Numbered from the stretch's first letter, positions 35,891 through 45,586 are shown. The stretch is DNA of 64,000 nucleotides from Calothrix sp. PCC 7103 (GCF_000331305.1 NZ_KB217478.1:3073776-3137775); one strand, 5' to 3'. The notes: a model not told the origin generated them from the letters alone. Made by a program: numbers and translations.

Positions 35891-36700
35891 TTACTTTTGT
35901 AGCACATAGCAAAAGTATTCAGCATCTCGATTTTTGAGGGCTTTATAAATTGGACTTTCCTGACATCCAGCAAACCAACTTAATAGTTTTTGTAAATACT
36001 TGGGAGCATTTTGCTTAATTAATGTTAATTTTCTTCCGTTATCTAAATCCATCGCTTTAACAACATTATCTGTAATTATCTCAAATTTTAAAATTTTAAA
36101 GCCAGATGACTCTAATAAAATTTTTATATTATCAATTTCGTCTTTTGAACGAAAGTCAGCGAACAAAAAGTGACCATTGGGACGAAGAACTCTAAAAACT
36201 CCAAAAAAGAAATTTTCAATTGAAGCGTAGCAATGTGATGATTCAACGTTGACAACAGCATCAAACGAACAATCAGGAAACTCTAAAGATTCTGCATCCC
36301 CTATACAAAAACTTAGCTGTGGGATAACATGATTTTTTTGACAAAATTTAATATTGCGTTCAGAAAAATCAACTCCTGTCATTGTATTTGGATGTAAGTA
36401 GCGTGTAATATATGAAGAACCACCACCACGTCCACATCCAACTTCCAGAACATCTAATCCACTTAGTGGAATAGCATTTGCAACATGATGATAAAGTTGA
36501 GCGCTATAAAGTTCTTCCTGCTCATCATCACTCAATAATAGCTTAATTTCCTGTTCTAAACCGACATATCCATAATTCATAAAAGTTATTTTTTTGTTTG
36601 CCACATTTGATGTAAGTAGGTTATACCATCTTTTCCAAATAACTTTTTTCAAGGGAGAATCAACAAGGTAGATTACGAATTGCTTAAATGCATTATTCAT
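35891..36700 (-). CDS. Class I SAM-dependent methyltransferase
   Basis: 269 residues. Motif I is VLEVGCGRGGGSSYI (about 90-104), followed by MTGVDFSERNIKFCQ, FCIGDAESLEFPDCSFDAVVNVESSHCY (motifs II-III) and VLRPNGHFLFADFR. Resembles lipid/polyketide O-methyltransferases of the phthiotriol dimycocerosate type. Small molecule or lipid substrate likely. No biosynthetic partners adjacent. Confidence 0.85.
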   Translation of the reverse strand: MNNAFKQFVIYLVDSPLKKVIWKRWYNLLTSNVANKKITFMNYGYVGLEQEIKLLLSDDEQEELYSAQLYHHVANAIPLSGLDVLEVGCGRGGGSSYITRYLHPNTMTGVDFSERNIKFCQKNHVIPQLSFCIGDAESLEFPDCSFDAVVNVESSHCYASIENFFFGVFRVLRPNGHFLFADFRSKDEIDNIKILLESSGFKILKFEIITDNVVKAMDLDNGRKLTLIKQNAPKYLQKLLSWFAGCQESPIYKALKNRDAEYFCYVLQK

Positions 36701-36770
36701 AGTGTTTCCTATATTTAGTAATATATTTTTCTACTTAAGCTAAAATTGTACAGCAGTGCGATGGTAAAAT

Positions 36771-37703
36771 ATGGTTCCAACTTGGAAGGTTGCTTTAGTA
36801 TTAACTCTTGGTGTACTTGCTGTCTCTACTTCTGCTATATTTATTCGACTAGCATTTGAGTCTGCGTCCGTGTACAACGTCGGGTTTAGCTTGGTAATAG
36901 CAGCTTCTCGCTTGAGTCTTGCATCGCTAATTTTACTGCTTACAAGTTTGAAACCGCGTAAATCACAGGGATCACAGCAACGGGCAGATTTTAATTATAC
37001 TGCTTTTTACTATGCAATAGGCGCCGGGTTTTGTCTATCTTTGCACTTTGCGACTTGGATTACTTCATTAACTTATACTTCTATTACTGCCTCTACTACG
37101 TTAGTTACTACTAATCCGATTTGGGTAACATTTATAACTTGGCTGTGGTTAAAAGAGAAACCAACTTTCCTAACTTTATTAGGCATTGGCATTGCGCTTG
37201 CTGGGGGAATAACGATTAGTTTAAGTAGTTCAAGTAGTTCAAGTATAAATACATCTAGTCAACCATTGTTAGGTAACTTTTTAGCTTTAGTCGCATCATG
37301 GGCAGCGAGTTTTTACCTATTACTTGGCAGAGAATCACAACGACGAGGATTAAGTATAAGTAAATATGTCACAGTGGCTTATACAACTTCAGCTTTAGTA
37401 CTTTTACCTCTACCTTTTTTTGTTGGCGCCAGTTATATTAATTATCCAAGCCAAGTGTATTTTTACATCGCATTAATGGCATTAATTCCCCAATTAATCG
37501 GACATACAAGCTTTAACTGGGCCACACGTATGATGTCACCAATCATAGTAACACTTGTACTATTGTTTGAACCAATTGGCGCCAGTCTACTTGGATATCT
37601 AATATTTAAAGAAGTTCCTAAACCATTAGAATTAGTAAGCGCAGTGGTAATTCTCATAGGTGTCGCATTGGCAGTACTAGGAACTCGACGTGTAACATGG
37701 TAA
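36771..37703 (+). CDS. DMT-superfamily (EamA) transporter
   Basis: 310 residues, ten membrane helices in two EamA repeats (about 8-150 and 165-305). Typical features are the N-terminal VLAVSTSAIFIRLAFE, WLWLKEKPT near the end of repeat 1 and PIGASLLGYLIFKEVPKPLELV near the end of repeat 2. A poly-Ser stretch (about 149-157) comes from an AGTAGTTCA-type repeat. Metabolite exporter or importer; substrate unknown. Lies 45 bases upstream of the ABC exporter genes but separated from them by a hairpin repeat. Confidence 0.9.
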   Translation: MVPTWKVALVLTLGVLAVSTSAIFIRLAFESASVYNVGFSLVIAASRLSLASLILLLTSLKPRKSQGSQQRADFNYTAFYYAIGAGFCLSLHFATWITSLTYTSITASTTLVTTNPIWVTFITWLWLKEKPTFLTLLGIGIALAGGITISLSSSSSSSINTSSQPLLGNFLALVASWAASFYLLLGRESQRRGLSISKYVTVAYTTSALVLLPLPFFVGASYINYPSQVYFYIALMALIPQLIGHTSFNWATRMMSPIIVTLVLLFEPIGASLLGYLIFKEVPKPLELVSAVVILIGVALAVLGTRRVTW

Positions 37704-37740
37704 TGTAGGTTGGGTGTAGTACAGCGTAACCCAACCTACA
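37704..37740. terminator. TGTAGGTTGGGT hairpin repeat
   Basis: Exact 12-base arms TGTAGGTTGGGT and ACCCAACCTACA around a 13-base loop, placed right after the EamA stop. Second copy of the repeat at 2193-2229. Confidence 0.7.
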
Positions 37741-37748
37741 TTAACTTT

Positions 37749-38732
37749 ATGTCTCATATTTTTGTCGAAGACCTCAAAAAAAGTTTCTTCGTATCTGAGC
37801 GCACCTCTGGAGTTTTTGGTTCAATACGAGGATTTGTGCAGCGCAAAACCAAGGAAGTTTATGCATTAAAGGGTGTTTCCTTCTCGCTTGAGCAAGGGGA
37901 ACTTGTTGGTTACATCGGTCCAAATGGCGCCGGAAAATCAACTACAATTAAAATTCTCAGTGGTATTTTAGTACCTACCAGTGGAAAATGTATAATTGGC
38001 GGTCGAACTCCTTGGAAAGATAGAATTAAACATGTTGGTCGTATTGGAGTTGTGTTTGGTCAGCGAACACAGTTATGGTGGGACTTGCCAGTAATAGAGT
38101 CTTTTGATTTGCTTCGAGATATTTATCGTGTTCCAAATTCAGAATATACAAAGACGCGCGATGAAATGATAGATTTGCTCGCGCTTGAAAGTTTTCTTAA
38201 TACTCCGGTAAGACAATTAAGTCTTGGTCAAAGGATGCGGTGTGACTTTGCCGCAGCAATGCTTCACAAACCTGATATTCTTTTTCTTGATGAACCGACT
38301 ATCGGACTTGATGCAGTTTCAAAGCTTGCCGTAAGAAAATTTATCAAAACTCTCAATAAAGCGCATCAAGTAACTACCATCCTCACCACCCACGACATGG
38401 ATGATATCGAAGCACTATGTGAACGGGTAATTATTATAGGTGGAGGTGAAATTCTTTGTGATGGTTCCTTAGCAAAGCTTCGTTCTCAAGTTTCCTCACG
38501 TCGTTATTTAAAAATACATCTGGCAAACGATAATTTCTTCTTTCAAGAACAAGGAGTTAGCATTATCTCTAAAGAAGGTCGCACTGTAACACTTGCCTTC
38601 GACCCATTAAAAATATCTGCTGCATCTCTAATTGCTCATGTTACCTCAAAGCACGAAGTAGAAGACCTTTTTGTCGAAAATCCACCAATTGAGGAAATAG
38701 TTGCTGAACTATACGCAAATGGAGAATCTTAA
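37749..38732 (+). CDS. ABC-2 type exporter, ATP-binding subunit
   Basis: 327 residues from ATG 37749 (MSHIFVEDLKKSF); the frame is open back to 37710 but that part lies in the hairpin repeat. Walker A GYIGPNGAGKSTTIK, signature LSLGQRMRCD, Walker B PDILFLDEPTIGLD, switch His in TTHDMDD. The C-terminal 90 residues are the accessory domain of DrrA/NatA-like exporters. Forms a transporter with the two permeases downstream. Confidence 0.92.
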   Translation: MSHIFVEDLKKSFFVSERTSGVFGSIRGFVQRKTKEVYALKGVSFSLEQGELVGYIGPNGAGKSTTIKILSGILVPTSGKCIIGGRTPWKDRIKHVGRIGVVFGQRTQLWWDLPVIESFDLLRDIYRVPNSEYTKTRDEMIDLLALESFLNTPVRQLSLGQRMRCDFAAAMLHKPDILFLDEPTIGLDAVSKLAVRKFIKTLNKAHQVTTILTTHDMDDIEALCERVIIIGGGEILCDGSLAKLRSQVSSRRYLKIHLANDNFFFQEQGVSIISKEGRTVTLAFDPLKISAASLIAHVTSKHEVEDLFVENPPIEEIVAELYANGES

Positions 38733-38753
38733 GAAACCGGGTTTCTATTTTAA

Positions 38754-39584
38754 ATGAGGGATGGAATGAAAGCTTACTGGTCACTGTTTGTTGCTAGGTT
38801 TGCACTGCTGCTACAATACCGTGCTGCTGCTTTAGCAGGAATTGCAACTCAGTTTTTTTGGGGTATTGTAAAAGTCATGATTGTAGAAGCATTCTTTACA
38901 CATACCACTTCTACTCAACCTATAAATTTTCGTGAAGCTGTTGGATATATATGGCTAGTACAAGGATTTTTATTTGCAGTTGTTCCTTGGGGAGGTGATA
39001 AAGATATTCAAGAGTTAATACGTTCTGGCACCGTTGGATATGACCTGCTTCGACCAACTGACCTTTATAATTTTTGGTTGACCCGCGCGCTAGCACTTCG
39101 CACGGCACCTATTATTCTCCGTGCGATTCCTCTTTTATGTATAGTAGTCTTTATATTTCCGCTTGTTGGAATTTCGCAGTGGTCGCTTGCATTTGCACCG
39201 TCATTTGCTTCTTTCGTTGCCTTTCTCATCTCTTTTATCGGTGCTATTATTCTTTCGTCCGCATTGACAATGCTTTTCACCGTATCAATGATGTGGACAA
39301 TTTCTGGCGAGGGAGTAAATAATATCTTTCCTACTTTCATTCTGATCTTTTCTGGGATGATTGTTCCTCTACCATTTTTTCCTGAGTGGATAAAACCTTT
39401 GCTTAATGTACTTCCCTTCTCTGGACTTGTTGATAAACCTTTTCGTATTTTTATTGGTAATCTTCCGCCAAATTTGTTACCCAGTGTATTGCTTCATCAA
39501 GCTTTCTGGATTTTTGTTCTTGTTTTTATTGGGCGCCTTTTAGTCAACCGTGGAGTCAGAAAACTGGTAATTCAAGGGGGGTAA
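38754..39584 (+). CDS. ABC-2 family permease (DUF990-like), first subunit
   Basis: 276 residues with about six membrane helices. VARFALLLQYRAAALAGIAT at the start, GYDLLRPTDLYNFWL in the cytoplasmic loop, MMWTISGEGVNNIFPTFILIFSGMIVPLPFFP and LPFSGLVDKPFRIFIG near the end. Two in-frame ATGs (38754, 38766); the second has GGGATGGA before it. Next gene starts 2 bases after the stop, indicating one operon. Confidence 0.88.
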   Translation: MRDGMKAYWSLFVARFALLLQYRAAALAGIATQFFWGIVKVMIVEAFFTHTTSTQPINFREAVGYIWLVQGFLFAVVPWGGDKDIQELIRSGTVGYDLLRPTDLYNFWLTRALALRTAPIILRAIPLLCIVVFIFPLVGISQWSLAFAPSFASFVAFLISFIGAIILSSALTMLFTVSMMWTISGEGVNNIFPTFILIFSGMIVPLPFFPEWIKPLLNVLPFSGLVDKPFRIFIGNLPPNLLPSVLLHQAFWIFVLVFIGRLLVNRGVRKLVIQGG

Positions 39585-39586
39585 TT

Positions 39587-40381
39587 ATGAATGCTTTTTA
39601 CCTATACGGGCGATATATTTCTATATCTTTTAAATCGCAATTACAGTATAAAGTTTCCTTCTTGCTTCAAGTTGTAGGATATCTACTAACAACTGTAATA
39701 GATTTCTTTGGCATTTGGGCACTTTTTGCTCGTTTTAATAGTATTGGAACATGGCAATTACCAGAAGTTGCTTTATTTTACGGAGTAATTAACATATCTT
39801 TTGCTACTGCCGATGCTCTTGGACGAGGTTTTGACTCAATGTGGCGATTTATAAAGAATGGTGATTTTGACCGTTTGCTGCTTCGTCCTCGCAGCACTGT
39901 GCTTCAACTTTTAGGTACAGAATTTACTTTGAAGCGAATTGGACGATTTGTCCAAGGATTTGTAATTATGGTATGGTCGCTTACAACTCTTCATGTCAAA
40001 TTAAATTTACAGACAATATGGCTTTTAGGCGCCTCATTTCTTGGCTCAGTTGCATTATTTCTAGGCATTGTAATTATACAAGCAACACTAACATTTTGGA
40101 CTATTGAGTCTCTAGAAATTATGAACGTTCTTACTTATGGAGGTGTGGAAACTGCTCAATATCCTCTAGGAATTTATAGTAAATGGTTTCAACAATTCTT
40201 CACTTTTATTATACCACTTGGCTGCGTCAGCTATTTTCCTTTAGTTGCAGTGCTAGGAAAAGATATATTAGTACCTTTATGGTTTTGTTACCTTTCTCCA
40301 ATGACAGGTATTCTCTTTCTCATTATTGCCCTAAAGCTCTGGAAAATAGGAGAAAAATACTATTGTTCTACTGGTAGTTAA
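39587..40381 (+). CDS. ABC-2 family permease, second subunit
   Basis: 264 residues, six membrane helices. YGRYISISFKSQLQYKVSF, RGFDSMWRFIKNGDFDRLLLRPRSTVLQLLG (the GxFDxxLLRPR loop typical of this family) and a GxVSYFPL segment late in the protein. Preceded by GGGGGGTAATT. Completes a heteromeric exporter whose substrate cannot be inferred. Confidence 0.88.
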   Translation: MNAFYLYGRYISISFKSQLQYKVSFLLQVVGYLLTTVIDFFGIWALFARFNSIGTWQLPEVALFYGVINISFATADALGRGFDSMWRFIKNGDFDRLLLRPRSTVLQLLGTEFTLKRIGRFVQGFVIMVWSLTTLHVKLNLQTIWLLGASFLGSVALFLGIVIIQATLTFWTIESLEIMNVLTYGGVETAQYPLGIYSKWFQQFFTFIIPLGCVSYFPLVAVLGKDILVPLWFCYLSPMTGILFLIIALKLWKIGEKYYCSTGS

Positions 40382-40517
40382 TGCTCTTAGTAATTATTTT
40401 TACCACAGAGACACATGCTTAGTTTACAGAGAAGAAATTTGATGCATTGCATTTCATTTATAAGCTTTCGTAGTTAGTCATAAATAATTATCATACTTTT
40501 TGTCAAGAAAAGTAATT

Positions 40518-43112
40518 TTAGCTAGTACCCTTGTCATTATTTACATTATAAGGCTGTAGTAAATGTTCCCCATTGAAGTGAATGAGGTGTGTTGCATCTT
40601 CAGCCACCCAAACATCTGTTTCCCAGGCAATTTCTGCTAGATATCCTACCATCGCTTTACGGCTAAGAAAACTTGTTACCATAATAAGCGGAATACTGGC
40701 TGCGACAAAGAGTGTTTCTAACTCTTTCTTGCGCTTGGGATTAATAGGCCCATGAGAAGTTACCGCCTCAATCAACACTAACCAATTACTCGTAATATGA
40801 TGGATAATAACATCGGGCATTTTACCATGAGAATCAACCATAATGCCCAAATCGCTCAAAGCTGCTTCGTTAAAGTGCGCGAATTTATCGTCTGTATCGC
40901 CAACATAAATTAGTTTTCCTCCAGGGGTAAAGCGAGGAGCAAATTGATTGATAATCTGCTCGATAAGGACATTTTGCCCTCCCGGCGATAAGGTTTTTAC
41001 TTGTCCTTCAATGACAACAGGGATACGTGATAGTTCCCGTTCTTGAGCATACCGTTGTTTCAGTGTTTCAATCGAAGCTTGGTAAGTACGTAAACTATTT
41101 TCCCATTCAGATGTTCCATAGGTTTGTAATAGAGCTAATGCACTTTCTTCAATTTGGTAAACTGTTTTTGGGCTATTTATAGGTCGAAGTGGTTCATCTG
41201 AATTAGCGACAATTAAAGCTGCATCTAAAAATTGATGGATTGTTTGACGACGGACTGTTTCTCGTGTGTTAGGTTTATATGTTTTACCATAGTGCTGTGC
41301 CATAAATTCCATTATTGGCGTAATACCTTTATTTGGCGCCTTTGCCGATGTCCAAGAATCAGTTGGCTTTAAATCAAGTAATGCTAAAAGTGTTAAAGCT
41401 GAACGTTCTTGCTGCTGTGCCCGTGGCAGCCCCAGTTGAGCTAAAATTAGTAAAGCTTCATCAATACGAGATTTTATGGTGGTAGAATTGCTTCCAGGCT
41501 GAAAAGTCATACAGAGTAATTCTTTTGTAACAAGCTGGTCTATTTCTTGCTGTGATGGGAAATTATCCCCTATTTTTAGCCCTAAAGATGCTAATTGTTC
41601 TATTGTGGGGTAGGGTAAATTTCTTAAATCGGTTGCGTTGACTTGAGTGTGACCATTAAATAACCGAAAATATGCATCGACAAGGCTAGAGTTTAAATAA
41701 GTTGCAAGTCCGCGCGCGATGGTAATATCAAGTCCACGTCCGCATTTATGGAAATAATTGATGTGATTTTCAAAGCCAACATGGGAGTAACCAAGATGAC
41801 GGTTCGCATCATACACTACAGCAACTACCCGTTTTTTTTCCTCTTTGGTAGTAAAACGCTTTGTTAAAACATAATGTTCATTATCAACCAGTAGGGAAGC
41901 TGTTTCTTTTGTATGTACTAAAGCTTGATGTTTCCGCGTCGCTTTGGGGTGTTCAATATACCCAAAGGAGAAATTGACTGGATAAATTAAGGGAACAGTA
42001 CTTTCTTCTAGCGATAATCGTAGATATTCTTTTGCACGAAAATCAACAACACGTCCTGTTGATACGTTCAGTCCAATATCTTTGAGAGTGCAGGGTAAAT
42101 TAGCTATTTTCTGGACAACTTCTTGACTTACTGTATCCGGTATAATACGGATAAATTGTTCAGCATCATCGGGATGAACTATCTCTGTATAAGCTAAAGA
42201 ATGTGTTGTTATTAAGTCATCATCGCTTCCTAAACTGGTGCTAACAAGTACACTATCGTGTTTCTGTTTTTGTTTTATCGCGTGAAGGATAACTGTTTCC
42301 TGTAATACGGAATCATCACTAAATGCCTTGTGTCTGGATTCAAATAAATGAATTTGTCGCAATGCCATTTGTGCTAGAAACATTTTGCGAAAATCTCTAA
42401 AATATGGCCCATTACAAAAACTCCGAGGTGATATGGTGACAAGCTCCCCTCCCGGTTGCAATAGTTGTGCTGCTGCTGCCATGAAACCTGTGTAAAGATT
42501 ACTGGTTTCCAATCCAAGCGCACGTAATAATTCGCGAACCTTTGAATTAGCGTTGATTTTCAAATACGGAGGATTAAGGATAGCATGTGTAAACCTTAAT
42601 TCATCAGGTTTATCGAAAAGGCTTGGTTGAAGAAGTTTAACAGCATCTGCAATAAAATCCCTATCACGGATTTCATAATCACAAGTAATACCTGCACGCT
42701 GGCATTCACTAACACATAACCCCAAAGTTTTTTGTAAGTACCCAATCAAAAAAGGGTCTATTTCATAGGCCACAATCTTTATATATGCTGGATATTGGCG
42801 CCAGTTACAAACATTAGCCACAAAAGCTGCCAAAAGCGAACCAACCCCCGCACCAGCATCCAGCAGCGAAATTTCTGAAAGGTTAACTTTATCGAACATC
42901 ATCGCCATTAGTTCAGAAACCGCAACGTTTGTCAAAAACTGCCCTAACTTCCCTTTTTGCTGTTGTTCCTGTTTCTGACTTGCTACAACCCTCAAATGGT
43001 CTACTTCATGCAGCAGGTTTTTGATATGACTATTGATATGACCATAGGGCAAACCGTCGAATAACGGTTTGTTAAGATTTTCTACAAACTTTTTACTGCT
43101 TGCTTGGAACAT
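40518..43112 (-). CDS. Fused N6-adenine methyltransferase and PstI/BsuBI-type restriction endonuclease
   Basis: 864 residues. The first 520 residues are an Eco57I-like adenine-N6 methyltransferase: KGKLGQFLTNVAVSELMAMM, SAM motif LLDAGAGVGSLLAAFV (about 83-98), catalytic NPPY (about 179-182), target-recognition part with FRAKEYLRL and HINYFHKCG. Residues about 560-690 match the PstI/BsuBI N-terminal domain (MEFMAQHYGKTYKPNTRETV, RRQTIHQFLDAALI). Residues about 700-864 are the nuclease domain with YVGDTDDKFAHFNE, GKMPDVIIHH and LVLIEAVTSHGPINPKRKKE as the metal and catalytic parts (PD...E-x-x). Both activities in one chain; the expected site class is CTGCAG, by family analogy only. No separate modification gene is adjacent. 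Confidence 0.88.
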   Translation of the reverse strand: MFQASSKKFVENLNKPLFDGLPYGHINSHIKNLLHEVDHLRVVASQKQEQQQKGKLGQFLTNVAVSELMAMMFDKVNLSEISLLDAGAGVGSLLAAFVANVCNWRQYPAYIKIVAYEIDPFLIGYLQKTLGLCVSECQRAGITCDYEIRDRDFIADAVKLLQPSLFDKPDELRFTHAILNPPYLKINANSKVRELLRALGLETSNLYTGFMAAAAQLLQPGGELVTISPRSFCNGPYFRDFRKMFLAQMALRQIHLFESRHKAFSDDSVLQETVILHAIKQKQKHDSVLVSTSLGSDDDLITTHSLAYTEIVHPDDAEQFIRIIPDTVSQEVVQKIANLPCTLKDIGLNVSTGRVVDFRAKEYLRLSLEESTVPLIYPVNFSFGYIEHPKATRKHQALVHTKETASLLVDNEHYVLTKRFTTKEEKKRVVAVVYDANRHLGYSHVGFENHINYFHKCGRGLDITIARGLATYLNSSLVDAYFRLFNGHTQVNATDLRNLPYPTIEQLASLGLKIGDNFPSQQEIDQLVTKELLCMTFQPGSNSTTIKSRIDEALLILAQLGLPRAQQQERSALTLLALLDLKPTDSWTSAKAPNKGITPIMEFMAQHYGKTYKPNTRETVRRQTIHQFLDAALIVANSDEPLRPINSPKTVYQIEESALALLQTYGTSEWENSLRTYQASIETLKQRYAQERELSRIPVVIEGQVKTLSPGGQNVLIEQIINQFAPRFTPGGKLIYVGDTDDKFAHFNEAALSDLGIMVDSHGKMPDVIIHHITSNWLVLIEAVTSHGPINPKRKKELETLFVAASIPLIMVTSFLSRKAMVGYLAEIAWETDVWVAEDATHLIHFNGEHLLQPYNVNNDKGTS

Positions 43113-43199
43113 CGCAGGGCATTTGATTGGATAAAAATCAACTTTATCACACCACTGCTCTCAAGTAGGCGCCTTAATCAAAAGTATAAACTAGCTATC

Positions 43200-43361
43200 T
43201 TACTGATATAGCAATCCCTTAGAAATTTCAGCTCGCTTTGCTACATCATCAATAGACGTTGAGTGGTAGCCTTTTTCGATGAACATATTCATTGCTGATT
43301 TCAGAATTTGTTCGGTAGTCGCGCGTCGAATGCGTTCATTTTCTATTTGTGTACGTGGCAT
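43200..43361 (-). pseudogene. Truncated TetR/AcrR regulator
   Basis: 53 codons from ATG 43361: RIRRATTEQILKSAMNMFIE, then GYHSTSIDDVAKRAEISKGL and LYQ-stop. This is the complete TetR helix-turn-helix, but the frame stops exactly where LYHYFxxKE should follow, and no ligand-binding domain is found downstream. Starts 8 bases after the stop of the phosphotransferase-like gene, so a short DNA-binding fragment could still be made. Confidence 0.8.
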
Positions 43362-43369
43362 GTTTGTAC

Positions 43370-44251
43370 TTAACTTTTTTTCATTCTATTTTTCAATTCA
43401 TTAAGTAGAGTATTGGCAGATTCAACCCAGTCGGAAAACTCTGGCAGCATAGCATATACCCAGACGATTGCATGAAGTTTCCGCACCTGACTATATAGTT
43501 CTACTATCTCAGGGTCAGGGGCATTTCCATAAGCTGCCCTCCCCTTTTCGTTAAGATTCATCCAATCCCAGGCAATAGGCCCGATGCAGGTGTCTTCAAA
43601 ATCGTTCCATACCCACCCTTTTGCAGTAGGAATTAAATTTAAAGCATGGGCATCTCCGTGCAGTGGCTGTAGCGATGCATTTGGATTTGATAACTGAGGT
43701 TGCAGATGATTGTAAGTTTCTTGTAAAAGCGTTAGGTCACTTTGAGAAATAATATTGCCAATCTGCTTAAGCCGTTCTAGTCCACGTGGAATATCGTTTA
43801 ATGGCGCCACTAAAAGCGGTAAATCAGCGGGATATTTACGCAGAACAGCGTGCAATTCAGCAAGCATTCCTCCAACCATTGCAGCATCTGGCACAATATT
43901 AGCAATCGGTTGTACATAATGCCAAAAGGTCATTGTCACTCCATCACAATAATACGGCTTCGCTGGTAAAAGGTCGCTGGGTGCAACCACTGGGGCGCCG
44001 ACTGAAGCTAGAAATTGGGCAACTTGAATTTCACGTGCCAACCATGAGTCTATTGGTGAACGCAGTATAGGTGTAATTGTACTAACTCGTGCGACAATTG
44101 GCGCAGGTCGCAGATGCACTCGCACCGAATACGCCGAAGCAAGTACATCAGGGTCATCAACATCAATGCCGTGGCTAGAGGCAACACTTATTGATGCTGC
44201 CACCGCACGAGCCGTTAGTATAGATTGGTCTAGTTTTGCAGAAAATGACAT
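43370..44251 (-). CDS. Aminoglycoside phosphotransferase (APH) family protein
   Basis: 293 residues, kinase-like fold. Catalytic loop LHGDAHALNLI (H-G-D-x-H-x-x-N) near 201-211, metal site WNDFEDTCIGPIAWDWMNL about 220. The N-terminal lobe includes VRVHLRPAPIVARVST and REIQVAQFLASVGAPVVAPS. Such proteins phosphorylate small molecules; resistance is only one of many roles in the family. Followed by the TetR fragment. Confidence 0.85.
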   Translation of the reverse strand: MSFSAKLDQSILTARAVAASISVASSHGIDVDDPDVLASAYSVRVHLRPAPIVARVSTITPILRSPIDSWLAREIQVAQFLASVGAPVVAPSDLLPAKPYYCDGVTMTFWHYVQPIANIVPDAAMVGGMLAELHAVLRKYPADLPLLVAPLNDIPRGLERLKQIGNIISQSDLTLLQETYNHLQPQLSNPNASLQPLHGDAHALNLIPTAKGWVWNDFEDTCIGPIAWDWMNLNEKGRAAYGNAPDPEIVELYSQVRKLHAIVWVYAMLPEFSDWVESANTLLNELKNRMKKS

Positions 44252-44638
44252 AATCAGAATACAGACAAAAATATTTACTTAAATAACTCATCATAATTAA
44301 TCATATAAAGCAGTGGCAACTCCACAGTCAATAAAATTAGCTGTAGAGACATTACATGTAATGTCTCTACGTGTATATCAAATATTTATTTAATTTATTT
44401 ATTTATTTAATAAAATCATTTTCAACTTTTTCATTTTGTTGCTAAAATAATTTGCCTAATACTCTACACTATTATACTGACGTAACTGTAAAATTTTTAT
44501 CAATACTTCATCACGGTTACGTGCTAATTATAGTGATACACTCACCCGACTGGGTGAATTAAGTCGTATATCCCTCTCAAGGTTGATTAATAAAATTATA
44601 ATTTTTTGGAATGTATTATTAAATAGGAGGTATAAATA
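44252..44638. other. Intergenic stretch between divergent genes
   Basis: Contains the hairpin at 44343-44370 and an ATTT-rich stretch (about 44389-44415). No reading frame of interest. AGGAGG at 44627-44632 is the ribosome-binding site of the next gene. Confidence 0.45.
44343..44370. repeat. GTAGAGACATTACA palindromic repeat
   Basis: Perfect 14-base arms GTAGAGACATTACA and TGTAATGTCTCTAC with no loop. Same outer bases as the GTAGAGACGCGATT family but a different inner arm. Confidence 0.85.
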
Positions 44639-44947
44639 ATGAAAATTGTTCGTGTACTTGCCATTGCAGGATTTTCATCGTTGCTAGCTCAATCTAATGC
44701 TATTGCTCAAACGGCGCCGAATATAGGTAATCTTACTCCTTCTCAAATTCAGCGAATTACACCAGGTCTTTACCCTTTCAGTTCTAGAGAATTTTTTCGG
44801 CAAGGGCAGGAGCAGCTTGAGCAGGAAGTGCAATTTTTGCAACAACAACGTTTACGTCGTTCTGTAAGAGATATTAAAGTTGATAATATTGATGTTCAAC
44901 GCGACTTACAAAAGTTGGAAGAAATCAAAAAACATGTTAATAGCTAG
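44639..44947 (+). CDS. Small secreted helical protein
   Basis: 102 residues. Signal peptide about 1-24, cleaved near AIAQ. The mature part has a short Pro/Ser segment (NLTPSQIQRITPGLYPFSSR) and then a Gln/Glu/Arg-rich helix (EFFRQGQEQLEQEVQFLQQQ). A very strong AGGAGG lies before the ATG. Periplasmic or secreted; no family recognised. Confidence 0.75.
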   Translation: MKIVRVLAIAGFSSLLAQSNAIAQTAPNIGNLTPSQIQRITPGLYPFSSREFFRQGQEQLEQEVQFLQQQRLRRSVRDIKVDNIDVQRDLQKLEEIKKHVNS

Positions 44948-44979
44948 CTAGCAGTTCTTCTTTATTCAAAATTAAATGC

Positions 44980-45013
44980 AATGTAGAGACTGAATACATC
45001 CGGTCTCTACATT
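44980..45013 (+). terminator. GTAGAGAC-type hairpin, probable terminator
   Basis: AATGTAGAGAC and GTCTCTACATT, 11-base exact arms, 32 bases after the small secreted protein gene, followed by TATTGC. Confidence 0.7.
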
Positions 45014-45214
45014 TATTGCTATATAAATGATGAATTATAGAAAAATGTACGGTAATTTTATTCTTGTTTCAGGGCGCCATTACGATATAAATAATAGATT
45101 TTCTAATCTTTAATAGTACATAAAACCTAAAAATGTGCGAACTGAGAACTATCAGACTGGTTTTCTAGAACGTATTACTTGTAACGGTGTTGGCTGAAAT
45201 GCTAGCTAGTTCAT

Positions 45215-45433
45215 CTACACGAGCGCTAACTTTTGTGATTCATCCACAGCCATTTTAAACTCTTCAAAGCTGCACTTGTACAAGCTTAAGAGCTTTTCCG
45301 TTTGGTAGACACTGAGAGTTGGAATAGTTCTGCCTTTTTCCCAGTTGCGAACAGTGGACTCACCAACTCCTACAACACTGGCAACATCTACTGTTCTAAG
45401 CTGATGCTTTTCCCTTAGCTGTTTAAGATTCAT
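45215..45433 (-). CDS. XRE-family helix-turn-helix regulator
   Basis: 72 residues from ATG 45433. HTH at about 2-55: LKQLREKHQLRTVDVASVVGVGESTVRNWEKGRTIP, the classic Xre/Cro pattern, then a helix (SFEEFKMAVDESQKLAL). The frame extends further upstream but that portion is intron-derived. The group II intron ends 112 bases upstream of the start, so it may separate this gene from its original promoter. Confidence 0.85.
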   Translation of the reverse strand: MNLKQLREKHQLRTVDVASVVGVGESTVRNWEKGRTIPTLSVYQTEKLLSLYKCSFEEFKMAVDESQKLALV

Positions 45434-45586
45434 ATTTACCGCTAATGTATTGACGAATATGATAAACGGTCTTAACATAAATAACAATGAACGTTGCTGA
45501 CTCTCGGCGAAAAGAAACACAACGTTCAGCGTCAACCTATTGATGTTGGGTAGGGCAGGGATATTGCTACCCCTTTCCCCCCTAGA

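Noticed and set aside
40518-44251. A larger defence island around the restriction-modification gene
   Set aside because: Neighbours are an ABC exporter and an APH-like kinase; no second defence gene is recognisable, so island status is not supported.
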